A stretch of 7,479 nt of DNA. Source: Dehalococcoidales bacterium. GTDB taxonomy: Bacteria; Chloroflexota; Dehalococcoidia; Dehalococcoidales; RBG-16-60-22. Each line of letters starts with the position of its first letter. Position 1 is the stretch's first letter. The DNA lies in assembly GCA_026416775.1 (NCBI GenBank), contig JAOAEN010000060.1, positions 1 to 7,479 of the forward strand. Reading direction: 5' to 3'. Positions 1 to 5,356 of the stretch are shown one piece after another. Made by a program: the position numbers and the translations under genes. The notes beneath the pieces were generated by a model. It searched no databases. It saw only the letters and a program-made list of their open reading frames with translations, and was not told where the DNA came from.

Positions 1-244
1 CCTTCTTCAGCAGGTCTGAAGCCGGCGGGGTGCGGGTAACAAAGGTAAACGAGCGGTCTTCATAGATCGTGATCTCCACCGGGATGATGGAACCGGCCTG
101 GTTCTTCGTCCGCTCGTTGTATTCCTTGCAGAATGCCATGATGTTGACCCCGTGCTGTCCCAGCGCCGGACCGATCGGCGGGGCGGGGTTCGCCTGCCCG
201 GCAGGTATCTGCAACTTGACCACAGCCTTAACTTTCTTTGCCAT
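1..244 (-). CDS. rplK: 50S ribosomal protein L11, N-terminal part (runs off the left edge)
   Basis: This is ribosomal protein L11, which binds the GTPase-associated centre of 23S rRNA and forms the base of the ribosomal stalk. It begins with ATG at 244, and 81 codons are visible before the edge; full-length L11 is about 141 residues. The N-terminal domain is clear: [16 protein letters not shown], then the proline-rich [16 protein letters not shown] (residues 20-35) that forms the thiostrepton/micrococcin-binding surface, then the FCKEYN helix (38-43). The RNA-binding C-terminal domain is missing because the window ends. A GGAG ribosome-binding site lies at 253-256, immediately after the nusG stop codon, and the intergenic gap is only 14 nt. 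L11 is therefore almost certainly co-transcribed and translationally close-coupled with nusG. Identification is very secure. Confidence 0.97.
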   Translation of the reverse strand, partial: MAKKVKAVVKLQIPAGQANPAPPIGPALGQHGVNIMAFCKEYNERTKNQAGSIIPVEITIYEDRSFTFVTRTPPASDLLKK

Positions 245-258
245 TGGAAGACTCCGTA

Positions 259-807
259 TCAGAGCTTATCTATCTGTAAAAAGTCAAGCTCAACCGGTGT
301 TTCCTGCCCGAAGAGGGAAAGGAGCACCTTGACCTTTCCTTTTTCCGGATTTATCTCATCAACAACCCCGACGAAATCAATAAACGGCCCGTCCACAACG
401 CGGACGCTCTGCCCCTTGCGGAAGCCGACCTTCACCCGCGGTGCCTCCGCCGTCATCTGCTTGATGATCTCTCCAACCTCTTTATCATCAAGCGGTGTCG
501 GGGTATTGCCACTGCCCACAAAGCCGGTAACGCCCGGGGTATTGCGCACGATGCTCCACGTCCTCTCGTCCATCCTCATCCGGACAAGGACGTAGCCGGG
601 CAGTATTTTCCGCGTCACCGTGCGCCGCTTGCCCCCCCGCACCTCCACCTCCTCCTCCGTGGGGATAATCACCTTCTCGATGTCACCCGCAGCATCCATG
701 AATTTCACGCGCTGCTCAAGGTTCTTCCTGACGCGCTCCTCATGCCCCGCGTAGGTATGGATGACATACCACTTTTTGTCACTGTCCTTCTTCCCGTTAT
801 CTGCCAC
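259..807 (-). CDS. nusG: Transcription termination/antitermination protein NusG
   Basis: NusG binds RNA polymerase through its NGN domain and links it to Rho or to the S10 ribosomal protein through its KOW domain. With the chosen start the protein has 182 residues, the usual family length (about 180). The NGN domain opens with [14 protein letters not shown] (residues 13-26). The conserved [10 protein letters not shown] segment follows in the middle of the protein. The C-terminal KOW domain runs from about residue 129 to the end ([15 protein letters not shown] ... LDFLQIDKL). The reading frame is open back to a GTG at 852, but that start has no ribosome-binding site. The GTG at 807 is preceded by AAGGTAGGGG (813-822) with a 5-nt gap and gives a normal N-terminus, so I chose it. 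The gene lies between secE (51 nt upstream) and rplK (14 nt downstream). Confidence 0.96.
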   Translation of the reverse strand: MADNGKKDSDKKWYVIHTYAGHEERVRKNLEQRVKFMDAAGDIEKVIIPTEEEVEVRGGKRRTVTRKILPGYVLVRMRMDERTWSIVRNTPGVTGFVGSGNTPTPLDDKEVGEIIKQMTAEAPRVKVGFRKGQSVRVVDGPFIDFVGVVDEINPEKGKVKVLLSLFGQETPVELDFLQIDKL

Positions 808-858
808 AGATACCCCTACCTTCCCGCAGCAGGAAACTCTTCTGAAAAGCACCCGGGG

Positions 859-1065
859 CTATCTACCGATGAACAGCTTTGCAAAACCGTAGTCCAGCAC
901 CCCGAGGACAAGAGCCGTAACGATGACAACAGCAAGGACAATGCCCGTAAGGTAAAACACCTCACGGGGCTTGAGCCAGACCACCTTCTTCAGCTCGCTG
1001 ATAATCTCGCTGAAATAGCGGAAAAGCCTGAAGCCCCTGCGCTTACTGACCCCTGGCTGTGTCAT
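859..1065 (-). CDS. secE: Preprotein translocase subunit SecE
   Basis: SecE is the small clamp subunit of the SecYEG protein-conducting channel in the inner membrane. This is the short, single-span form (68 residues). A basic cytoplasmic N-terminus (SKRRGFRLFRYF) leads into an amphipathic helix with the family motif ELKKVVWLKPREV (residues 24-36). One hydrophobic transmembrane segment follows at about residues 39-57 (LTGIVLAVVIVTALVLGVL). The motif Trp30 and Pro33 are both present. A TTG one codon upstream (1068) is possible, but the ATG at 1065 is preferred, with GGAAAG at 1075-1080 as ribosome-binding site. It lies 34 nt after rpmG and 51 nt before nusG, which is the standard operon position and strongly supports the assignment of such a short gene. 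Confidence 0.95.
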   Translation of the reverse strand: MTQPGVSKRRGFRLFRYFSEIISELKKVVWLKPREVFYLTGIVLAVVIVTALVLGVLDYGFAKLFIGR

Positions 1066-1099
1066 CAACCAACACTTTCCGATTCACAGCCCGCCCAGC

Positions 1100-1267
1100 C
1101 TATTTCACCTCCCGGTGCAAACGGTGCATCCGGCAACGTGGACAGTATTTATTCAGCTCAAGACGCTGCGAATCGTTCTTCTTGTTTTTCGTCGTCGTGT
1201 AATTACGCTCCTTGCACTCACTGCAGGCAAGGTAAATGATACCCCTGGCGTCACCCTTTTTAGCCAT
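1100..1267 (-). CDS. rpmG: 50S ribosomal protein L33
   Basis: This small gene encodes a 55-residue protein of the large ribosomal subunit, close to the E site. It begins with [19 protein letters not shown] and has the typical L33 middle [10 protein letters not shown] and end [15 protein letters not shown]. Two CxxC pairs are present (Cys15/Cys18 and Cys42/Cys45), so this is the zinc-ribbon (C+) form of L33 rather than the cysteine-free form that many bacteria also carry as a zinc-starvation substitute. The ATG at 1267 lies only 3 nt after the tuf stop codon, so translation is probably coupled to tuf. Order tuf-rpmG-secE-nusG is conserved in many bacteria. Length and motifs make the call secure. 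Confidence 0.95.
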   Translation of the reverse strand: MAKKGDARGIIYLACSECKERNYTTTKNKKNDSQRLELNKYCPRCRMHRLHREVK

Positions 1268-1270
1268 AGC

Positions 1271-2476
1271 CTACTCGATGATCTTGGTGAAGGTACCAGC
1301 CCCCACCGTCCTCCCTCCTTCACGGATAGCAAAGCGCAGGCCCGGTTCCAGCGCAATGGGGTAAAGAAGCTTCACCTTCATCGTGATGTTATCGCCGGGC
1401 ATGACCATCTCTACCCCTGACGGAAGCTCAATCGTGCCGGTCACATCGGTGGTACGGATATAGAACTGGGGCTTGTAGCCGTTGAAGAACGGGGTATGGC
1501 GGCCACCTTCTTCCTTGGTCAGCACGTAGACCTGCGCTTCGGCATAGGTATGAGGCTTGATGGAGCCGGGTGCCGCAAGCACCATACCGCGCTCAACATC
1601 GTCCTTCTCCACGCCGCGCAGAAGTGCCCCGATGGCATCACCGGGCTCCGCCGAATCCAGCATCTTGTGGAACATCTCAAGACCGGTGACCACGGTACGC
1701 CGCGGTTCATGCCGCAGCCCGACGATGTCCACCTCCTCGCCGACCCTGAGCGTGCCACGCTCAACCCTGCCGGTAACCACCGTGCCACGTCCCTTGATGC
1801 TGAAGATGTCCTCAATGTGCATGAGGAAGGGCTGGTCCTTGGCACGCTGCGGGAGCGGGATATACTCGTCAACGGCATCCATGAGCTTGAGGATGGCACC
1901 GCACCACTTGCACTCGCGCTTGCCGCAGCCGCACTCGAGGGCCTTCAGGGCGCTGACGCGCACCACGGGGGTCTTATCGCCGGGAAACTCATACTTACTG
2001 AGCAGCTCCCTGACCTCAACCTCAACGAGCTCAAGAAGCTCCTCGTCCTCCATGGCATCAACCTTGTTCAGGGCAACAACGATATAGGGGACAAGCACCT
2101 GACGGGCAAGGAGGACGTGCTCCCTCGTCTGGGGCATCGGGCCGTCCGGGGCGCTGACCACAAGGATGGCACCATCCATCTGGGCGGCACCGGTGATCAT
2201 GTTCTTGATGAAGTCCGCATGACCGGGGCAGTCCACATGGGCATAATGCCGCTTGGCGGTCTCGTATTCCACATGGGCGATGGCAATCGTCATGCCCCTT
2301 GCCTTCTCTTCCGGGGCATTGTCAATGCTATCAAAAGGACGGAACTGCACGTTGGGGTTATTCTTAGACAGCACCAGTGTTATTGCTGCCGTCAGCGTCG
2401 TTTTACCATGATCAACGTGGCCGATCGTCCCCACATTAACGTGCGGTTTGGTTCTCTCAAATTTCTGCTTTGCCAT
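1271..2476 (-). CDS. tuf: Translation elongation factor Tu
   Basis: EF-Tu is the GTPase that delivers aminoacyl-tRNA to the ribosomal A site. The 401-residue protein is full length. The G motifs are intact: P-loop GHVDHGKT (19-26), switch I RGMTI (60-64; RGITI in most species), DCPGH (82-86) with catalytic His86, NKVD (137-140) and SALK (175-178). Domains II and III follow (about 215-401), with [13 protein letters not shown] and the [17 protein letters not shown] segment. Straight after SALK is an unusual short cysteine-rich loop, [13 protein letters not shown] (181-193). Its four cysteines (182, 184, 189, 192) replace the short acidic loop seen in E. coli EF-Tu. The start ATG at 2476 has a strong GGGAGG ribosome-binding site with about 5 nt spacing. 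The gene follows tRNA-Thr(GGT) directly. The long open frame on the opposite strand is a codon-bias shadow. Confidence 0.98.
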   Translation of the reverse strand: MAKQKFERTKPHVNVGTIGHVDHGKTTLTAAITLVLSKNNPNVQFRPFDSIDNAPEEKARGMTIAIAHVEYETAKRHYAHVDCPGHADFIKNMITGAAQMDGAILVVSAPDGPMPQTREHVLLARQVLVPYIVVALNKVDAMEDEELLELVEVEVRELLSKYEFPGDKTPVVRVSALKALECGCGKRECKWCGAILKLMDAVDEYIPLPQRAKDQPFLMHIEDIFSIKGRGTVVTGRVERGTLRVGEEVDIVGLRHEPRRTVVTGLEMFHKMLDSAEPGDAIGALLRGVEKDDVERGMVLAAPGSIKPHTYAEAQVYVLTKEEGGRHTPFFNGYKPQFYIRTTDVTGTIELPSGVEMVMPGDNITMKVKLLYPIALEPGLRFAIREGGRTVGAGTFTKIIE

Positions 2477-2496
2477 TTCTTCCTCCCTTTATTCCG

Positions 2497-2568
2497 AGCC
2501 CACAATCGGATTCGAACCGATGACCCCATTCTTACCAAGAATGTGCTCTACCACTGAGCTATGTGGGC
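2497..2568 (-). tRNA. tRNA-Thr (anticodon GGT)
   Basis: A full cloverleaf can be folded by eye. The acceptor stem is GCCCACA/TGTGGGC (7 bp) and the D arm is GCTC-AGTGGTA-GAGC. The anticodon stem CATTC/GAATG has loop TTGGTAA, giving anticodon GGT. The T arm is ATCGG-TTCGAAT-CCGAT. Unpaired 3' base is T, and CCA is not encoded, so it must be added after transcription. The gene decodes ACC/ACU threonine codons. It ends 20 nt before the tuf start, so the tRNA is cut out of the leader of the tuf mRNA. Confidence 0.96.
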
Positions 2569-2578
2569 ATCGTTTATT

Positions 2579-2608
2579 ATTATACCGATAAATTTATTGC
2601 CTTGTCCA
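2579..2608 (-). promoter_or_regulatory. Sigma70-type promoter for tRNA-Thr(GGT)-tuf
   Basis: On the minus strand TGGACA (2603-2608, 5 of 6 matches to TTGACA) is followed after 18 nt by a perfect TATAAT (2579-2584). The predicted start, near 2572, falls about 4 nt before the 5' end of tRNA-Thr(GGT). It lies inside the tRNA cluster, downstream of tRNA-Tyr. It would give tuf and the genes behind it their own transcription, in addition to read-through from the promoter at 2845-2874. Confidence 0.7.
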
Positions 2609-2630
2609 TACCTATAAAGCTCGTGCACTA

Positions 2631-2717
2631 TGGTGGAGGGGGCAGGATTCGAACCTGCGTAGCCCTTAGGGCGGCAGATTTACAGTCTGCTCCGATTGGC
2701 CACTCCGGCACCCCTCC
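2631..2717 (-). tRNA. tRNA-Tyr (anticodon GTA), CCA encoded
   Basis: This is a class II tRNA with a long variable arm. The acceptor stem is GGAGGGG/CCCCTCC, followed by A and an encoded CCA (2631-2633). The anticodon stem GCAGA/TCTGC has loop CTGTAAA, giving anticodon GTA. A variable-arm helix can form around CGCCCTAAGGGC. T arm is GCAGG-TTCGAAT-CCTGC. It decodes UAU/UAC tyrosine codons. It lies 17 nt after tRNA-Thr(TGT) in the same transcription unit. Confidence 0.96.
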
Positions 2718-2734
2718 CCAAAAACATAAAGACC

Positions 2735-2806
2735 AGCCCGAGAGAGGATTCGAACCCCCAACCCAGCGATTACAAATCGCTTGCGCTACCGTTGCGCCAC
2801 TCGGGC
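2735..2806 (-). tRNA. tRNA-Thr (anticodon TGT)
   Basis: The acceptor stem is GCCCGAG/CTCGGGC and the D arm is GCGC-AACGGTA-GCGC. The anticodon stem AGCGA/TCGCT carries loop TTTGTAA, giving anticodon TGT, which reads ACA/ACG threonine codons. The T stem GGGGG/CCTCT has two G-U pairs but keeps the standard TTCGAAT loop. CCA is not encoded. It is the first gene of the tRNA-Thr/tRNA-Tyr/tRNA-Thr/tuf cluster, about 30 nt downstream of a consensus-like promoter. Confidence 0.95.
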
Positions 2807-2844
2807 GTGTCTTGCGAAAACAAAAAAACCGCCGACGACAATTC

Positions 2845-2874
2845 ATTATAAGAAACGCAGCATGCAAAAGTCAA
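2845..2874 (-). promoter_or_regulatory. Strong sigma70-type promoter of the tRNA-tuf operon
   Basis: On the minus strand TTGACT (2869-2874) and a perfect TATAAT (2845-2850) are 18 nt apart. Transcription is expected to start near 2838, giving a leader of about 30 nt before tRNA-Thr(TGT). The leader contains a run of seven T (2821-2827 region) with no hairpin before it, so it does not look like a terminator. No other gene lies between this promoter and the tRNA. Confidence 0.8.
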
Positions 2875-2982
2875 GCTGGAACGCGCCCGTCCCGTCCGCT
2901 TCCGGCGCTCGTAGCCCAAAGAGGAAGAGGCTGACGCAAACAGGACCCAGCCTAAAGACCAAACAGGCAAGACCGGAGGGGA

Positions 2983-3627
2983 TTACCAGTAAAAATCATA
3001 ACGTATGCGCCGGCGGAAAAACACGCCGAGCACAAGCCCCGAGGCAAGACCCCCGATGTGCGCCTGCCAGGCGATGCTGCCTCCAACAAAGGGCGGCAGC
3101 GAAAGCAGCACCAAAAACACCAGCACAAAGACCCACAACGGCATGGGGATGATGCCCCACAGTGCCACCCTCATCCTGGGGACCATGACGACAAGCGAAC
3201 CGGCAAGCCCGTAAACCGCCCCCGAAGCCCCTACCAGGTAGTAGAAGGAGTCCAGGTTCAGCAGGAGAAAGAGGATATTCCCGCAGATACCGCCGGTAAA
3301 ATAAGCCGCGAGAAAGCGGTTCCTGCCCGCAAGGGAAATCAGAGTATTCCCGAAAAAATACAGGGCGATGATGTTGAAAAGAAGATGCCACAACCCCGAA
3401 TGCACAAACATGGCGGTGAGCAGCGTCCACGGCTTCTGGGGAAGCGCTGCCGGCATGAGCGCCAGGCTGGCAAAGGCACGGCGTGAAAACGCGGTGACCA
3501 GAAAGACGACGATATTGATGATGATCAGCACCAGAAGCGGGTTGATGCTGCCACCACCCCACCCCGAGAAGCGGAAGGTACGCCGCGGGGAAGGCTGGCG
3601 CATGTAATCACGATCGGCCAACGGCAA
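2983..3627 (-). CDS. Rhomboid family intramembrane serine protease
   Basis: Rhomboids cleave single-pass membrane proteins inside the bilayer. The 214-residue protein has about six hydrophobic segments, beginning at residues 31-47 (LLVLIIINIVVFLVTAF), the usual minimal bacterial architecture. The catalytic serine lies in GASG (Ser135), and the catalytic histidine in the last helix is in AHIGGLASG (His190). The HxxxN motif of the oxyanion region is HLLFN (His81, Asn85), so the dyad is complete and the enzyme should be active. The start is TTG at 3627, chosen because a full GGAGGT site (3636-3641) sits 8 nt upstream of it. The next ATG (3603) has no such site and would remove 8 residues. The short basic N-terminus is probably cytoplasmic, and there is no extra domain. 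Substrate is unknown. Neighbours (tRNA genes) give no functional hint, and it has its own promoter. Confidence 0.93.
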   Translation of the reverse strand: MPLADRDYMRQPSPRRTFRFSGWGGGSINPLLVLIIINIVVFLVTAFSRRAFASLALMPAALPQKPWTLLTAMFVHSGLWHLLFNIIALYFFGNTLISLAGRNRFLAAYFTGGICGNILFLLLNLDSFYYLVGASGAVYGLAGSLVVMVPRMRVALWGIIPMPLWVFVLVFLVLLSLPPFVGGSIAWQAHIGGLASGLVLGVFFRRRIRYDFYW

Positions 3628-3635
3628 AGGGAAAG

Positions 3636-3641
3636 ACCTCC
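3636..3641 (-). promoter_or_regulatory. Ribosome-binding site deciding the TTG start of the rhomboid gene
   Basis: GGAGGT on the minus strand is complementary to the 16S rRNA 3' end and lies 8 nt before TTG at 3627. No comparable site precedes the ATG at 3603, so the TTG is the likely initiation codon. Confidence 0.75.
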
Positions 3642-3656
3642 AGACTTGCTCTGTCC

Positions 3657-3666
3657 ATTATACCAG
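3657..3666 (-). promoter_or_regulatory. Extended -10 promoter for the rhomboid gene
   Basis: The minus strand reads CTGGTATAATGGA, with a perfect TATAAT (3657-3662) preceded by the TGn extension. There is no good -35 hexamer at 16-18 nt. The predicted start, near 3650, leaves a short leader that still includes the GGAGGT site at 3636-3641. The same 13-nt string occurs upstream of the CoA-transferase operon (7016-7028). Confidence 0.65.
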
Positions 3667-3873
3667 CTTCTTGGAACCGTTGCATGCTAATGAAGTCCCG
3701 CTCATAACTGCCGGACCCGCGCTTACCCCCCATCTGCCACGCAGGCCCGTCTGCGGGACCGATGCAGCCGATTGTGTGAGCAAAAACCACTTCGTGTTTC
3801 TTTCGTTGTTTTCCCGGATGGTTTTTCGGTCGGTGGATGACCTTCAAAGCGGGAGTTACCGCCGGAATAAACC

Positions 3874-3948
3874 TGGCTCCCCGAGCAGGGCTCGAACCTA
3901 CAACCTAGCGGTTAACAGCCGCCCGCTCTACCGTTGAGCTATCGGGGA
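3874..3948 (-). tRNA. tRNA-Asn (anticodon GTT), CCA encoded
   Basis: The acceptor stem TCCCCGA/TCGGGGA is followed by discriminator G and an encoded CCA (3874-3876). The D arm is GCTC-AACGGTA-GAGC. The anticodon stem GGCGG/CCGCT (last pair imperfect) has loop CTGTTAA, giving anticodon GTT, which reads AAC/AAU. T arm is GTAGG-TTCGAGC-CCTGC. It is a single-gene unit with its own promoter at 3970-3998. No clear intrinsic terminator was seen before the rhomboid gene. Confidence 0.95.
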
Positions 3949-3969
3949 GCGAGAAGGGAACCTGAAATT

Positions 3970-3998
3970 ATTATCACCTTTTCTTGTTTTCAAGTCAA
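3970..3998 (-). promoter_or_regulatory. Sigma70-type promoter for tRNA-Asn
   Basis: On the minus strand TTGACT (3993-3998) is separated by exactly 17 nt from GATAAT (3970-3975; 5 of 6 matches). Transcription should start near 3963, about 15 nt before the tRNA. The -35 hexamer is identical to that of the tRNA-Thr(TGT) promoter. Confidence 0.75.
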
Positions 3999-4120
3999 GA
4001 TGCTTCAAACGAGCTGACCGTCAACACATGAAGGGCGTGTAAAGGGGATGGGCCAGCAGAGCCCAGGCAACCATCACCCAAGGATTTAGGAGCACGCTAG
4101 CCAAGAACCTATCGCCACGC

Positions 4121-4137
4121 GGCTACTTCACGTAGCC
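4121..4137 (-). repeat. Perfect hairpin spanning the asd stop codon
   Basis: The minus strand reads GGCTAC-GTGAA-GTAGCC, a perfect 6-bp stem with a 5-nt loop. It encodes the last asd codons and includes the stop codon. No T-run follows it, so it is not a standard intrinsic terminator. It could protect the 3' end of the mRNA or be chance. A second weak stem (TGGGC/GCCCA, 4049-4065) lies further downstream, also without a T-run. Confidence 0.4.
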
Positions 4138-5211
4138 CCTTGCCACGAGGAGCTCGGCGGTAAGGATGGAGCCGCCGGCGGCACCGCGGACGGTGTTGTG
4201 GTGCAGCCCGGTGAAGCGGTAGTCAAAGACGTTACAGGGACGCAGCCTGCCCACGGTTACCGCCATACCTCCCCCCGCATCACGGTCGCGGCGGGGCTGG
4301 GGGCGGTCAGGCTCATCACGGTAGATTATCGGCGGTACCGGCGCCGAGGGCAACCTGAGTGCCTGCGGTACCGAACTGAAAGCCCGCCAGATACCGATGA
4401 TCTCCTCGGCGGATGGCTTTCTTTCCGCAAACTTAATGCTGCAACAGGCGGTATGCCCGTCCACCGCCGGGACACGGTTACAGTGGGCAGAGATTTTCAG
4501 AGTGCTATCGGGGACAATCCTGCCACCTGCCACCTTTCCGAGTATCTTGAGAGGTTCAACCTCGGACTTTTCCTCTTCACCGGAGATGAAGGGGATGATG
4601 TTGTCAATCATGTCAATTGAAGCCGGGCCGGGATAGCCGGCACCGGAGACCGCCTGCAGGGTGGTCACGATCATGCTTGACAGCGGGTATCCGGCCTGTA
4701 TCAGGGCATAGAGGGGGAGCATGTAGCTCTGGATGCTGCAGTTGGGCTTGACAACAAGCAGCCCGTCCTTCCAGCCACGCTGGCGGCGCTGTTCGTGGAT
4801 AATTTCAAGATGGTCGTGGTTTATCTCCGGGATGACCACCGGAACGTCCGGGGTACCGCGGTGGGCGGAGTTATTGGAGACAACGGCAAACCCCTGCCGC
4901 GCATATTCCTCTTCCAGGGCAAGGATTGCTTTCTTGTCCATCTCCACCGCGGAGAAGACGATGCGACACCTACCACGCGCCCGGGCAACATCGCTGGCAT
5001 CTTCAACCACAAGGTCACGGCAGGCTTCAGGGATCGGTTCGGTCATGTGCCAGCGCCCGGCAACCGCCTCGGCATAGCGCTTACCGGCGGACTGAGGCGA
5101 GGCAGCAAGATAGGTCACCTCAAACCAGGGATGCCGCGCAAGCAACCGCAGGTAGTTCTGCCCCACCATACCGGTTGCCCCCAGCACCCCGACGGCAATT
5201 TTCTTTTCCAT
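4123..5211 (-). CDS. asd: Aspartate-semialdehyde dehydrogenase, archaeal/fungal-type branch
   Basis: ASADH reduces aspartyl-4-phosphate to aspartate-4-semialdehyde with NADPH, the branch point for lysine/diaminopimelate, threonine and methionine synthesis. The 362-residue protein starts with a Rossmann fold, GATGMVG (11-17), the NADP-binding loop. It has the SNNSAHR segment (112-118) and the active-site cysteine in KPNCSIQ (Cys158). TLQAVSGAGYPG (184-195), the GEEEK substrate-binding motif (211-215) and the catalytic histidine in NRVPAVDGH (His253) follow. The GEEEK and KPNCSIQ forms are those of the archaeal/fungal-type branch (asd_EA family, from memory), not the E. coli type. The ATG at 5211 follows GAGGGGGG with about 7 nt spacing. 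The frame is open further upstream, to 5421, but that would overlap the preceding gene and add no conserved sequence. No aspartokinase or dap genes adjoin it. Confidence 0.95.
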   Translation of the reverse strand: MEKKIAVGVLGATGMVGQNYLRLLARHPWFEVTYLAASPQSAGKRYAEAVAGRWHMTEPIPEACRDLVVEDASDVARARGRCRIVFSAVEMDKKAILALEEEYARQGFAVVSNNSAHRGTPDVPVVIPEINHDHLEIIHEQRRQRGWKDGLLVVKPNCSIQSYMLPLYALIQAGYPLSSMIVTTLQAVSGAGYPGPASIDMIDNIIPFISGEEEKSEVEPLKILGKVAGGRIVPDSTLKISAHCNRVPAVDGHTACCSIKFAERKPSAEEIIGIWRAFSSVPQALRLPSAPVPPIIYRDEPDRPQPRRDRDAGGGMAVTVGRLRPCNVFDYRFTGLHHNTVRGAAGGSILTAELLVARGYVK

Positions 5212-5275
5212 AAAATGTCCCCCCTCAAGCAAGATGCCAGCCCGGGAAGTCACAATCATAGTTCTGCCCCGTTCT

Positions 5276-5289
5276 TTTTCCCGGGAAAA
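5276..5289. repeat. 14-bp perfect palindrome upstream of asd (possible operator)
   Basis: TTTTCCCGGGAAAA is a perfect palindrome. It lies 64 nt before the asd start and just after the terminator stem of the CoA-transferase operon. A second copy of its core, TTCCCGGG, occurs at 5241-5248. Between the two copies the minus strand has TATGAT (5255-5260), a possible -10, and the palindrome would then cover the -35 region. That position suits a repressor site, but no regulator can be named. The four A/T at one end also form the T-tract of the terminator, which may be the simpler explanation. Confidence 0.4.
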
Positions 5290-5326
5290 CAACGGCGGGA
5301 AAGGGCACGGAAAACCATTTCCCGCC
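5286..5326 (-). terminator. Intrinsic terminator of the CoA-transferase operon
   Basis: The minus strand has a perfect 9-bp stem, GGCGGGAAA (5318-5326) with TTTCCCGCC (5294-5302), and a 15-nt loop. It is followed by GTTGTTTT (5286-5293). It begins about 30 nt after the stop codon of subunit B. The loop is longer than usual and the T-run is interrupted by G, so some read-through into asd is possible. Confidence 0.65.
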
Positions 5327-5356
5327 CTACCCTGCACCACAACCCCGACAGGGGTA

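Noticed and set aside
808..852. Upstream GTG start for nusG at 852
   Set aside because: There is no ribosome-binding site before it, and the extra 15 residues have no counterpart in typical NusG. GTG 807 has a fitting site and gives the normal length.
1496..2557. A 353-codon open frame on the plus strand opposite tuf
   Set aside because: It is antisense to an unmistakable full-length EF-Tu gene and runs through a tRNA. Long antisense frames are usual opposite highly expressed GC-rich genes. Its translation shows no known motif.
2628..2970. Short frames across the tRNA cluster and its promoter
   Set aside because: They are translations of tRNA genes (repeated fragments such as GGSNPLSG and RILPPPP are typical tRNA read-through artefacts).
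3608..3847. 79-codon minus-strand frame upstream of the rhomboid gene
   Set aside because: It covers the rhomboid promoter and ribosome-binding site and overlaps the start of the real gene. No recognisable motif was found.
4036..4110. Possible SAM-type riboswitch after asd (plus strand has GCCCAGGCAACC)
   Set aside because: The string resembles part of the SAM-I core, but the other SAM-I-like piece (GCTCCTAAATCC) is on the opposite strand. The plus-strand RNA would also run antisense into asd. The required stems are not present.
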